Assembly: GCA_024449915.1 (NCBI GenBank)
Contig: JAMZAV010000353.1
Coordinates: 1 to 64,000, forward strand
Direction: 5' to 3'
From: Sweltsa coloradensis
Taxonomy: Eukaryota; Arthropoda; Insecta; Plecoptera; Chloroperlidae
Length of the DNA: 64,000 nucleotides
Below the pieces are notes generated by a model. The model ran no database searches and had not been told where the DNA came from. It saw only the letters and a list, made by a program, of their open reading frames with translations. The position numbers and the translations under genes are program-made. Below, one piece after another: positions 47,215 to 59,975 of this stretch; the first letter of the stretch is position 1; each line of letters begins with the position of its first letter.

Positions 47215-50115
47215 TTGCAATAGCGATGTAGTAGAGGAGCAAGAGGTATGATTTTATTTCCCGTGCATCTTTCGTGGAAGAGTTTTGCGGTAAGTTGTAT
47301 TCTATTAGGTAGTAGGATACAAGTTTTTTGCACTTTCCTTGCAGGCCATGCTATGCTGCAGAGGGCGTCGGGGGCGTCGCGACGCCCTTACACGTTTTTT
47401 TAAGAGGGATGATTTTTTATCTCGTGTGCCTTTCGTGATAGAGTGTTGCGGTAAACTATATTTTATTAGGTAAGAGGAAACAAATTTTTTGCACCTATTT
47501 TGCAGGTCCTGGTATGCTTGAAAGGGCGTCGGGAGCGTCGCGACGCCCTATAACGTTTTTAAGAGGAATTATTTTTTATCTCATGTGCCTTTCGTGATAG
47601 AGTATTGCGGTAAACTGTATTCTATTAAGTAATGACAAACAAGGTATTTTCACCCAAACCTTGCAGGTCCTGGCACGCTTCAGAGGGCGTCGGGGGCGTC
47701 ACGACGCCCTAAAACGGGTTTTCTGAAAAGAGGAATGAATTTTCATCTCGTGTACCTTTCGTGCTAGAGTGTTGCGGTGAATTGTATTCTATTAAGAAAT
47801 AGCATACAAGTTTTTAGCACCAACCTTGCAGGTCTTAACACGCTCAGAGGGCGTCGGGGGCGTCACGACGCCTTATAACGCTTTTTTAAAGAGGGATTAT
47901 TTTTTATCGCATGTGCCTTTTGTGATACAGTATTGCAGTGAATTGTATTCTATTAAGTAATAGCATACAAGTTTTTAGAACCTACCTTGCAGGTCCTGGT
48001 AGGCTTCAGAGGGCGTCGGGGGCGTCGCGACGCCCTATAAGTTAAAAGATGCTTGATTTTTTATCACGTGTGCCTTTCGTGATAGAGTATTGCGGTAAAC
48101 TGTATTCTTTTAAGTAATATCATTCAAGTCTTTTGAACCTACCTTGCAGGTCCTGGTACGATTCAAGAGGGCGTCGGGGGCGTCGCGACGCCCTATAACG
48201 TTTTAGAGTGATGTTTTTTTATCTTGTGTACCTTTCGTGATAGAGTATTGCGGTAAACTGTATTCAATTAAGTAATATCATTCAAGTTTTTTGCATCTAC
48301 TTTGCAGGTCCTGGTACGCTTCAGAGGGCGTCGGGGGCGTCGCGACGCCCTAAAATGGTTTTTATAATAAAGATTATTTTTTATCTCGTGTGCCTTTCAT
48401 GATAGAGTATTTTGGTGAACTATATTCTATTAAGTAATAGCATACAAGTTTTTAGAACCTACCTTGCAGGTCCTGGTATGCTTGAAAGGGCGTCGGGGGC
48501 GTCGCGACGCCCTAAAACGGTTTTCTGAAAAGAGTAATGAATTTTTTATCTCGTTTACCTTTCGTGCTAGAATGTTGCGGTGAATTGTATTCTATTAAGT
48601 AATAGCATACAAGTTTTTAGAACCTACCTTGCAGGTCTTGGCACGCTTCAGAGGGCGTCGGGGGCGTCACGACGCCCTAAAACGTTGATAAAGATGCTTG
48701 ATTTTTTATCTCGTGTACCTTTCGTGATAGAGTATTGCGGTAATCTGTATTCTATTAAGTTATCGTTTAAGTGTTTTTATCACCTTCCTTGCTGGTCTTA
48801 GTTTGCTGCAAGGATTCTTAAAAATTACTCTTAAAAACGTTATAGGCGACGCGACGCCACCGACGCCCTCTGAAGCGTACAGGACTGCAAGGTTGATGCA
48901 AAAAACTTGAATGATATTACTTAATTGAATACAGTTTACCGCAATACTCTATCACGAAAGGTACACTGATAAAAAATCAGCATCTTTTTCATCGTTAAAT
49001 GGCGTCGCGACGCCCCCGACGCCCTCTGAAGCGTACCAGGACCTGCAAAGTAGATGCAAAAAACTTAAATGATATTTCTTAATTGAATACAGTTTACCGC
49101 AATACTCTATCACGAAAGGTACACAAGATAAAAAAACATCACTCTAAAAACGTTAAATGGCGTCGCGACGCCCCCGACGCCCTCTGAAGCGTACCAGGAC
49201 CTGCAAGGTAGGTTCAAAAGACTTGAATGCTATTACTTAAAAGAATACAGTTTACCGCAATACTCTATCACGAAAGGCACACGTGATAAAAAATCAAGCA
49301 TCTTTTAACGTTAAAGGGCGTCGCGACGCCCCCGACGCCCTCTGAAGCCTACCAGGACCTGCAAGGTAGGTTCTAAAAACTTGTATGCTATTACTTAATA
49401 GAAAACAATTCACCAGCAATACTGTATCACAAAAGGCACATGCGATAAAAAATAATCCCTCTTTAAAAAGCGTTATAAGGCGTCGTGACGCCCCCGACGC
49501 CCTCTGAAGCGTGTTAAGACTGCAAGGTTGGTGCTAAAAACTTGTATGCTATTCTTAATAGAATACAATTCACCGCAACACTCTAGCACGAAAGGTACAC
49601 GAGATGAAAAATTCATTCCTCTTTTCAGAAAAACCGTTTTAGGCGTTGCGACGCCCCCGACGCCCTCTGAAGCGTGCAGGACCTGCAAGGTTGGTGAAAA
49701 AACTTGTTTGTCATTTTCTTAATAGAATACAGTTACCCCATACTCTATCACGAAAAGGCACATGAGATAAAAAATAATTCCTCTTAAAAAAACGTTTTAG
49801 GGCGTCGCGACGCTCCCGAGCCCATTCAAGCATACCAGGACCTGCAAATAGGTGCAAAAAATTTGTTGCTTCTTACTTACAAAATTAGTTTACCGCAACA
49901 CTCTATAACGAAAGCCACACGAGATAAAAAATCATCCCTCTTAAAAACGTTTAAGGGCGTCGCGACGCCCCCGACGCCCTCTGCCAGCATAGCATGGCCT
50001 GCAAGGAAAGTGCAAAAAACTTGTATACTACTACCTATAAGAATACAACTTACCCAAACTCTTCCACGAAAGAGCACGGGATACCTGTTGCCCCCTACTA
50101 ATGACATGGCTGTGA
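47215..50115. repeat. Tandem array of ~160-bp GC-palindrome units arranged as a large inverted duplication
   Basis: Each unit contains TTTCGTGATAGAGTATTGCG, TGTATTCTATTAAGTAAT, CCTTGCAGGTCCTGG and the GC block GGCGTCGGGGGCGTCGCGAC with the palindrome GGGCGTCGCGACGCCC. About nine units run forward (GC cores from 47372 to about 48675) and about eight run in reverse (48845 to 49960). Unit-specific variants appear in mirror order: units 1-7 on the left match the last to the second unit on the right. The outer arms (about 47215-48340 and 48975-50115) are therefore inverted copies; the centre (48340-48975) is not symmetric. Confidence 0.88.
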
Positions 50116-50130
50116 TTTCGAATTATTTCA

Positions 50131-51890
50131 TCTTCATTAAGACTCACTAATCGCCTATTAACATCGTTGTTGTCGCAACATAATATCATTAGTATCACTC
50201 CACCATCGAATGGTCTGGTACGCGCCAGAGAATATCCTCTTCGTGTTTTAATACTAAAACATCACACCATTTAATACCTTTTAATATTTGCCGTATCAGA
50301 TTTCAAATAGCAGTAAGAGTTTCATGCTTGCTTTCTACTTTCCCATTCATTCCGAAATTCATATCTCTATTCCTGTAGACGCATCAGTCTCTCTCTCTTT
50401 CTCTCTCTCTCTATCTCTCTCTCTCTCTCTCTCTCATTCTCCCCTTCGTATAGAACAATGGCGTCTGTTCCCTCAGTGTGAACGGGCCTCCGTTTGAGAA
50501 CACTTCGCATTTTAGCGCGTCTGGAAAATGGGGTTGGAAAAGCTACCAATATTCACGCTTTCATTGAAAACTTGGCTCAAGGACTCTTGAAATATCAGAA
50601 TAATAATCTCCCTCTTTTCATTCTTCCACCTTTTAGAAGACTTTCAAGACCACAGCAAGAGGCACACAACCCTAACAGTGAGGCGGTCTCGATGGGAAAA
50701 GTTAATATGAACTGATATAAAGTCATGGATTATGTTTCTTGCGATATGATGGTGATATAAATAGAAATGTGTACCATCTGCGAATTCAACCTGGAAACTC
50801 TTAAGAATAAATTTGCATCATTATCATATCTCCCCCCTGGGATACAAAGACTATGGTGCAATGTTACGAGGTTGCATTCATTAGCTGATATCCCCGTGGT
50901 ATCATCGCGTTCGAAAATTACGACATTCACACACATTCACTACAAATAAGTTACATTATTTTTATTATAAATGTTTATATTTTGTTAATTAAAATTAAAC
51001 AAATGCTAACGAACAAATATTTAAATTATTATTTTGGATAGGAACCAATACACGTTATGTGGAAACAAAATTATGCAGTTTGAAGGGAATTTATTACCGC
51101 TAATTCATAATTGTGTGTTCTCGTATCACAGCAGTGCCAAAATGTTAAAATTTACCGGAAGAGACAATGTTGCTCAAAAGATTCTGAACCGGGAAACGAG
51201 AATTAGATGTCGTTTGAACAGAAAATTTGGATATCGTAATTTTCAAGTTTACTCAGCTTTGTTTTACCCGTCTGTGGTCAGTACACTCTGTTGTTTAACT
51301 GTTAGTTGAAATCCTTGACACAAATTTAGTAAAACGAAAGCAGTTTCTTAAAAATTGTTACACAGGTCTTTAACAAAATAATGAATCAAGTTTGAAAAAT
51401 ACTTTTTATTACAATGATGGTAATGTAACATGCTTGATAAAAATATTTTGTAATTGCTTTGAATCTAAGTAGCATATAATTACATCGAAACTACAGGGTG
51501 AAATTGATTCAAACACCAAAAATGACTCGAGTGCTCCCCCATCGTCTCCCCCTCCCATTCCCAGCCTCCTGCTGGGTCGCCAACACTCTTAGAAACCGTC
51601 GCGGTTTCCTGATGTTCGAGGGTTGACAGACAGAGAGTAATGGAAGGGGGGGGGGAGGTTGACCGGAAGTAAGCGCCATGCGTCTGGCCACGTCACAGCG
51701 CCGCGACGCCTTGCAAGGAACCAGAGGTTGAGGAGGCGGTAGGAGAAGCCAGCGATGCGCTCCTAGCGACGGAAATAGCAAGTGTTTTCGAGGATTGGTT
51801 TGAATGCGATAGTTGTAGACGAAATGTTGTGCAAGTATAGACTAATTATTTTGCATTTCTGTTTACGTCATGCCTAGTTTAGGAAATCCG
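50131..51890. other. Unassigned sequence with (TC)n tract
   Basis: No gene recognised. Overlapping frames at 50494-50715, 50767-50949 and 51034-51309 have no domain. A (TC)n tract is at 50388-50435 and a G10 run near 51646-51655. Confidence 0.35.
50388..50435. repeat. (TC)n microsatellite
   Basis: TCTCTCTC with a few T and A interruptions. Confidence 0.9.
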
Positions 51891-51995
51891 ACCAAATTAG
51901 TTGGGCGCGATCCACACGCAGGTAACGCCAGAATCATCTTGGATTCAAAACTTAGTATGTGCTTCTTTGATATCTAAAGTTACCGTTACCGTTAC
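51891..51995 (+). pseudogene. Diverged copy of the protein-like fragment at 46891
   Basis: Encodes LVGRDPHAGNARIILDSK then CFFDI followed by a stop, against LVGHGPHTGEARIILDSK-FIMYFFDIQ in the other copy. Most differences are transitions and the frame is broken by TAA. Similarity ends abruptly on both sides. It is in inverted orientation relative to the first copy, with the palindromic array between them. Confidence 0.4.
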
Positions 51996-53239
51996 AAATT
52001 CGTACAACAACATTAATGGATATTATATTTTATGAAAATTTTATTTCGCATTTATAAAAGCATTCCGCATCACGTTTAAATTATTATGAATTAAAGAATA
52101 ATAACATATTTATTATTCATTATGTTTTCAGGTTTGTGTATATAACTACCATAATAACATTATTGAATTTGTTTACAATAGTATGGTTAAGTTTAACTGG
52201 CATATGCGCTTGATACAAAAAAGGCCTCATGTGCTTGCTAGGCAGTAGTACCACTCCGTGTTTACAAGAGTGCGTGGCTGCAGTGAGGCTATATTTCCGC
52301 CCGGCCGCCGCTTTTTTCCCGAGCGCCACTAGGCTCAATAAATTAAACCACGATGAGTCGGACCAAGGGACACGTCGCATAATTTACTGCTCAAATAACT
52401 TTTGACGGTCGATCTGAAACCGAGGTTTTCTAGCTTTCGTTAGAATGGTGTATTTGCGTTATGACCCGTGGTGAAAGATTAAAGACTATTCGGCAGACGA
52501 TTGAAAAGTGATCGTCCGTGACTTCCTGTCATAATTACTGACACTTGTCGCCCGACTACTACTCCTATAAATCCGAGGGGTTTAGAGAAGGAGGAGAGAG
52601 AAAGTGGGGGAGAATTAATGAATATTCATTCCCATTTCCCTTTATCAAAGAAGGGTTTAGAAATAAACAAACCTTATCTTTGATTCGTCTTTAGAATCAA
52701 AATGTTTTAATGACGCACCTAGACTCAAGATAAGCTCAGACTCTCTTCACAGTGATCGAAGAAATCTTCTCAAGTTCTTGAGTACTTTAGTTTATCACTC
52801 TTACGCACGCGGACAAGAGTAAATCTAGGCTTGTACGTGTCCGTTGATTTTTTGTTGAGCTAATGTTATGTGTTATTATAATAGTCAATAAGTTACACAG
52901 ATAGGCCTAGTTTTTATATATTTAAAACAAATCATCACTAGACATGTATTGAATAAGGATGAAACGTGAAGAAGAGTGTATGGTTATAAAAAGTAAAAAA
53001 TACCTTCCTTCAATACATGGAACACTTTTATGTACTTCTTACTCTTACTACTTAATATTGATTGGGAAAACACTTCAATCCTGGCACATGAATCTAATGC
53101 CATACCCCAAAAAAATTAAGGAAGCTGGTTTGATTTCCTGTGTGGCCAATAAAATTTAGTGTCCCTAGTGTTAAACTATCAGCTATTTGGAAGAGTTTTT
53201 GTCCGTCAATTTCATCACTAGATCAATTTTTAATTTCAA
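51996..53239. other. Unassigned sequence
   Basis: No feature recognised. The minus-strand frame 52120-52380 (86 residues) has no domain I can identify. Confidence 0.35.
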
Positions 53240-53480
53240 ATACCACCAGTCCAATATGTAAATTTAATGTTATGTTTTTTTGTTATTTTTTTTTATCATA
53301 AAAAACTTTTTGTTAATAATTTGGTACTAATACACAGCCATTTTTATAATTTGTATGAAAATGTTTTTTGTCTTGTCTGTTGTGTTTTTTTATGTTGTTT
53401 GAAAAGACTCCTGAAAAGGGAATCGAAATATCAAAATTTTAAAATAAATAAATTATTAACAGTGAAAAGTTCAATGATTT
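53240..53480 (+). mobile_element. Non-LTR retrotransposon 3' UTR fragment
   Basis: A T-rich stretch ends with CTCCTGAAAAGGGAATCGAA then ATATCAAAATTTTAAAATAA and ATAAAT. The pattern GAAxAxGGGAATCGAAATATC next to AATAAA is typical of the 3' end of Jockey/CR1-like elements. No ORF2 sequence can be recognised upstream. Confidence 0.5.
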
Positions 53481-55767
53481 TTATTTATAAAGTTACTACC
53501 TGTTATATAGTTTCATTTTTAATAATCTACTCAACGTCACGATTTCCGTTTGACACGCGTCAATTCGACAAGTATGACACAGAATGATTATGGTCAGGAG
53601 CGTTGCTAGCCCCATCCAGAAGAAATTCATATTTAATTTATATAGCCCCTTTAAACAATCAGTTGATTTTGTAGCTTTTCTTCATATTTTGTGTTCTTTA
53701 CTGGGTTTTTTCACCGCCAGTATTCAACCGACAAGCCAAATTACTTAACACTAACACGAGACGGACAATTTACAAAAAGTGGACGATAAAGAAGATCAAT
53801 TTAATGGCCGAAAGTCCTCCAACCAACCCATCTTTAATAACTACCCGTGTTTTTGTCCCACCTCCAGGCTGCACTAACTCGTAGGTTCGCTAGTAAAGGT
53901 AATGGGGGGATGGCTGGATGGTCTTGCTTCCTTATGGCTGCCGTTTGACGCGGCGGAAGTGGAGGAGACTTCAGCCAGACTTCACGTTTCATATGTTGTT
54001 AACCTGATACGGGTCTTGGTTTCCTAGCTGTGTGCTGAGGCTAATATGTCGGGCGCATGTGCAAAGAGTAATGTTCAAGGTACATGCTCGAAGTAATATT
54101 TACATATTTTCTTAAAATCTTTAAAAATTTTCTTCACGTACGGTCAATCGGGGCTACTTTGGAAGCCCGGGGTTACTTTGGATCATGATATCAGCTGTTT
54201 TTTTGGGCCCAATAAAGATAGCTTTTTTTTTTTGGCAAAAAACAACATTAAATTTTTCTTAACGGTTAATGAACATGTTAACATGTTTCCAAATTATTCC
54301 TTTAAACAATACACCCTTTCAAAGATCTCCTACTGTTTTTCTTCACATCCACATAGAAAATCATAAAAAGTTGCCCCACGCAATTTCCAATAAAGCTAGA
54401 AATCTAAATTTTATATGACAGCCCAAAGTTATCCCGATCCTGAATCAAACTTTGGATTGTTGAGTTTATTTTTTAAATATTCATGAACAATATTAAAAAA
54501 TAAGTGAAAACCTCACACCAATGTGTGATGATTGATGTATTTGGTGTTAAAAACGCGGATTTTTGTACTTTAAATGCCAATTTTTATGTTGAGAAGAGTG
54601 AAAAAAAAAAAGTACCCCCGGGGTTGATTAATTCTATAACTGTGTGATTTCATCAATAGTCATCACATACAAGTTCATTTACCCATGCTAGAGCTTTGTC
54701 TCCGATTGAATATCTCACAACTTTTTGGTATTTTTTTATTTGCAAAACGCTTCTGGCTTTCTCAAAGGATAGGATCTTTATGCATATTTTCACGAACATT
54801 GCTACATTATAATTATTTTTTTAGAGGTTTTAAACAATGTGTAAACCAAGCCACGGGGGTTTACGACGTCTTCCTGCATTGTTTTCTGCTACATAGCTCA
54901 AGGAAGGAGGGGGAGGGGGGGGGCGGCTTGAGACCAAGGAAGTGTAAATTGGTACAAATATTCATCTTAAGAATGAAGTGTTATAATTATTTCGTGGGCC
55001 CCCAAGGGTCAATACAAAATGGAGTGGCATGATGCTTAGAAGTAATTAATAATATTTTACTATAGCTGTGTAAAAATTCTATGTATGCAAATATACGCTT
55101 GAAGCATTTGAGAAGATGATTGATGCAAGAAGGGGATGCTGAACCCTTTATAGAATATCTTGTGTCTGATTCGAACACCGAGCCCTTGGTTATAAGTTCT
55201 TTTAACACGCAACACATTGAGTGTGTAGACTCTAATATAAAATGTATTTATTTATTTATTTATTTATATTATTGTTTGCTTATAACACATAACCTTTTCT
55301 ATGTCCCCTTACCTATCTAAATATAGTCGAGAAAGATGTTCTAGCAGTAAACAGTAAGATTGTTTAATTAAATCAATGAATTTAAATGATTTGGATTAAA
55401 AACATCGCCACGTTAAAAATGTTTTCTCTAAAACAAAATATAGATCAGAAAAATAATTTTTAAATTTAAGTTGAATGATTTTTTCCATAATTATTACAAA
55501 AAAAACTCCTTATTGTTTTCAAACTAGTTAAAAGGCGGAGTGACATGCCATGCAATATCAGCATTGTCTCGGGGTGCTAGATTTAAAGACAACTTTCTTC
55601 CCAACTGGATTCCACCCTAGGCCACCGCAGACACAATCATGCCCGTGACCCCAAACACCCAGTCATCTCCTCTAATGGCCGTTGTGTTTGAATAACGCGA
55701 TCTGGATTCGCGCTCATGTTTTAAACAGCGTTCACTTCCGTGCGAGTCACCGTTTCCGCGCTCGAGT
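53481..55767. other. Unassigned sequence, including a possible old repeat at 54147-54640
   Basis: The stretch beginning GGGGCTACTTTGGAAGCCC and GGGGTTACTTTGGATC, and ending near GTACCCCCGGGGTTGAT (54613), looks like a dispersed repeat, but ends and copies cannot be defined within this window. The rest has no recognised feature; several frames are domain-free. Confidence 0.3.
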
Positions 55768-56081
55768 CTAGACTGCGTCTGCCTTCACTTTGCACCCTGA
55801 AGAACTAACAGTCTAGTGGAGACCTGAAGAACTAACAATCTAGTGGACCTTTTACATAGACTACGTCTGCCTTCACTTTACACCATGAGAACTAACAGTG
55901 AAGACCTTTTCACATAGGCTCAGTCTGCCTTCACTTTGCACCCTGAAGAACTAACATTCAAATGAGGTCCTTTTCACACAGACTAAGTCTGCCTTCAATT
56001 TGCACCCTGAAAAACTAGCATTCTAGTGAAGACCATTTTACACAGACTGTCTGCCTTCACTTTACATTCTGAAGAACTAAT
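55768..56081. repeat. Degenerate tandem repeat, ~62-bp unit, five copies
   Basis: The unit contains GTCTGCCTTCACTTTGCACC, CTGAAGAACTAACAGTCTAG and AGACCTTTTCACATAGACT. Copies start near 55771, 55861, 55920, 55984 and 56044 and differ by small indels. The first unit has a partial duplication of GAAGAACTAACA. Function unknown. Confidence 0.88.
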
Positions 56082-57038
56082 AAATATAAAATATTAATAA
56101 TAAAATAAAGTCGCAATAAATTTACGCCCCACCGAAGAACTCCCCCAATAATATACATAGGCTTTCGTAAGGCTTTAAAAATTTTCCCCCACATTTTTCT
56201 CTGAAGAATTCACAATAGAGAGACGTTAATTTCGTCTAGACTTTTTTTGCATGAAGAATAAAGAACTCAGTTTCTGGTTTCTATTAAGGTTCAGGGTCTA
56301 CCCTAATTATACAATTATCCGTACTTTTTCCTGGCTCCAGATATGTTAACTTATGACGTCAGACGCCAGCATCAAAATCCCGCATGATTCCGTTGCTTGG
56401 TAAAGAAAGAGAGAGAAAATTTAGACAATGGAATTGTTTCCTTGATGAGCTTCCAAATTTACTTAAAATTGCGTTTGCAAATAGTACAAATTGGCTGCAA
56501 TTAAAGTTAACGTAAAAAGCTACAGAGTAAGAAGCGAACCAAAGAATTGTTAGCAAAAAAGTAAAGAACGAAAGACGGGCGATGCAATCTTCCTTTTTCT
56601 TACAAGCCGACGGCGCGAACGCCCACTTCCAAGTCTTATTTTCGATCAACAATCTCTAATATTAGAGACAGTTTCACATACACATTCGATCTTTGTTCTT
56701 TCTATATAGGGTTCTTCTTACTCTCACCTGAGGACTTAATGTTTGTCCTCATTTCTAGAAATGTGCACAAATGTTTTTAAAAGCTTGAAAATTTGTGCCT
56801 TAAAAAGAAAAATCGCGATTTTTGTTTTTACCAAAATAACAATTTGATAATGCACAACTTAAAAAAAGAAAAAACGCTTGTTTTAAATTATCAATATCAC
56901 AAATTCCAGGACAAGTATTTGATTAATTTTAAAGAAAAACAAGCACATGAAAAGAGAAAATGAGTTTTAATTTAAGCTCAATTTCAGCCTTCAGTTTTTT
57001 AAATTTTCTGACGGTTTTTACCAGGATTAATTTCGATA
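56082..57038. other. Unassigned sequence
   Basis: No feature recognised. The minus-strand frame 56359-56652 has no domain. Confidence 0.35.
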
Positions 57039-57180
57039 CCCGGCACCTCCACCAAATCCCCGAAATTATAATTTTTGTAATGCGATATTTTGATATATGA
57101 AGATTTTGAGCTACTCGTGTACAAACGATTATTACGATCTCGCAATCGCGTTTTTTGGACCCCGCAACCCCACCATATGT
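57039..57180 (+). mobile_element. 18-mer copy with a degenerate second copy
   Basis: CCCGGCACCTCCACCAAA is at 57039-57056. At about 57161-57178, CCCCGCAACCCCACCATA is a looser version in the same orientation. The double arrangement echoes 9118-9152. The family body upstream is not clearly recognisable. Confidence 0.5.
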
Positions 57181-59975
57181 ACAGCCAGAATTAATTTAAT
57201 TACGATACCTTTCCCGGGACTCACCAAAAACTTTGAAAAAGTCTTGTTTGAAATTTGTGACCTAATAAAGCGTTTTAAAGACATAATTTCTAGTTTTTGC
57301 CAATAGTCGCGGTTTTAACTAAAATTCGCAAGAATACGAATTGGAAATTTGGGACCATTCAATCACAATTCAGGTTTATTATGGCGAACTGAATTGAAGG
57401 GATATGCAACTTTCAAAAAATCGTTCTCACCATATTTGCACACTCTATTATTTCAAATTTGAAGTACGATTTATATGCGAACTAAATTGACATATTCTAA
57501 ATAAAAACAAAGTTCCCTTCAAAGAATGCATCAAAATTGGTCACCAATGTTGAGAAAAGTTTCTCAGGCAAATGTATCGAACACAATAATTAGATCATTG
57601 TTCGGATCTATGAAGTAAACCAACCAAATACTTTCACCAACGACTTATTTATAAAGTTAGTTATACATAAAATGAAAGTTTTCGAAATTTTTTAGTTTGA
57701 ACAAAGTTTAAATCTGCTTCCCTGGGGAGCGACGTGGATTTACAATGTGGTAGCTTCGTGTCTGACCTCAAGGTCATCAACGATAACGTGGGTGGCGGGG
57801 GCTTGTTTTATTAAGACATTTGCTTGTAACTAGATCCTTGACGTAGGATATCCCTGGTGATTTGTTTTGAAACCCCCCCACACAGCTGAATCTGCTGACA
57901 GCGCCGCTTCGTTGCGCCTCCTCCCCGAAACCTGTCAGCGTCTTCGCTTTCGAGGAAACATTTGCATAAATATCACAAAAAATGTATGGTTTACAGGGCG
58001 CAGTTGTTTGCGCGGTTTGCGTTACGTTGCGCATTTAAAAAGTAGTTGTGGGAGTTTTTGTGTACATGCGTTGACAGAAGACAGGTTCGGGAAAGTTAAG
58101 TGTTGCAGGTTCATTTCATTCAACATTAGTACCAAGGAAATGGGTTTTTTAAAACTCTCTCAATAGAATAATGTTTCTGAAACTGTTTTTTTCGGGATAA
58201 TCATTGAATGTTAAAATCTTTATTTCCCATTGTTAGCGTTAACTAAATTAAATTTCAAACAAGACACAACTAAAAATTAACTGTATTTAAAAACCCTGGG
58301 TTTTTTGATCTATGTTCAAATACTTGGCGGGCTTCGATTCGTTAGAAACATCGCATGATATTAATCGCTAGAAATAATATAATAATGCAGCTTAACATTG
58401 AAAAGCGTTTCAGGGAAAATTTTTTTAGAGAAAGGGAAAATAATTGATAATCCATTACTTAATTACCTGCTGCACGCCCTTAAGACAGCCCATTGAATCA
58501 CTTCCCTTCCCTGTGCAAGGAGCCTCTGACATTGTGCGGTGCTAGTTTTGTGCTTCAGCAAGGCTAAAATAAATTGTAGTCATATGCAGTTCTGTGTGTC
58601 ATCATCAGTCGTTGATTTAATTTTTTTTAATTTTTTTTTGAACGTGCTCTTTGGCCTCATTTCTTCCAAGCCCAACTAGGCCTCAGTTTAAAAACTAACG
58701 CAAAATTGTGTTGAAACTTAAAACATTAAACACTTTTAGAAACTAAAGCTTAAAATAGATAATTTCACAAGTACAGGATAAACAAGGTTTGAATAATGTG
58801 TGATGTCAACATTGTACTTTGAATTTTAGTTTCAAATGTAAGATTATGATAACATCTTTTATATTTTGCGTATATTTCATGAAAAACCAGTGACGTTCTA
58901 ATCAACTTTGAATTATCCTCTTCTCTGCGAAATGAAATATAAGACCGCAATGTATTAGACTAGTGTGCCAGTTTTATAATCAAAACGATTATTTAGAAAA
59001 GTGACAATGACAAAGATACGGCATAGGGCACACACATACATTACTCATGGGTTACAGCAAAATATATAACTCTTGTGGGAGGGTGGGTAGGTTAAATAAT
59101 AGTTCCAAGATTCAATTTTAAATCATTTAACAAATGTGTTTTGTTCACCAACTAAAGAAATATTATACTCGGGAGAATAAAATAAGAAATCGTATACGTA
59201 GTAGTGCCATATACTACGTAAAGTCATTTACATTTAACATATGTTTTATAAGGATAATTTACATCACATTTTTCCATGAACTACATCGATCCTAAATCGC
59301 ATCACCATTTCATCGCCATTTTGAAACGCCAAATTTTTACACGCGTGAGCTAAGAACAATGGAACACTAACATCTAGTTTCTCTCCCTATTATGTGATAT
59401 CACGGTGCAATTGAAAATTACCATTTCGTCAAAATGAATTATCCCAATCAAAACTTTGCGGGAACTGGATTATAATCCGCTTGTTATTGTGAAACAAACG
59501 TCATCACATTCGAGTAGAATGTGGGATAAAATGAACTAGCGTTGGATTTAAATCGGAACAACAACTAAATTATGTATATTTTTATGATGATATTCTTTGT
59601 TCGATTGATATTCGTGGTCGGAATCACTAGTTATAGCTTGGCTATAAACCCATAATTAATTATCATGTGTTTATGTGAGGGATCTGGATCTTGAGAAACT
59701 TGATAACTTAATGCAAAGGACGGATAAGAAATACTTTTTTTAAATTTATAGTGGAAATTTTAAAATTTGTAGGGCAAATGCCCCTTTAGGTTTAACTGGA
59801 CTGTGGGATAGGACAATTGTAAAGGGATGTCCGAGGGCTGTTGACGTATTGTTTTCCCATTGGTTCGGTTAAGCACAGTTCAACGCGTACGTAACCAAGA
59901 AATGTGGGTTTAAGTCCATCATATGAATATAAATTTGTGCTCATTCTCATTATATCATCGTCTCTCATAGCATAA
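57181..59975. other. Unassigned sequence, 2.8 kb
   Basis: No coding, RNA or repeat feature can be supported. Opposite-strand frames at 57777-58034 and 57867-58166 overlap and lack domains. Confidence 0.35.

Noticed and set aside
47215..50115. CRISPR or bacterial repeat array
   Set aside because: Units of about 160 bp are similar throughout, without short repeats and variable spacers.
51034..51309. 91-residue plus-strand open frame as a gene
   Set aside because: No recognisable domain and no supporting splice or promoter context.
39653..52282. GGCTGCAGTGAGGCTA shared by 39653 and 52267
   Set aside because: A single 16-bp match with no similarity on either side is near the level expected by chance in 64 kb.
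57777..58166. Overlapping open frames on both strands
   Set aside because: Opposite-strand overlap without domains, as expected by chance in a less AT-rich patch.
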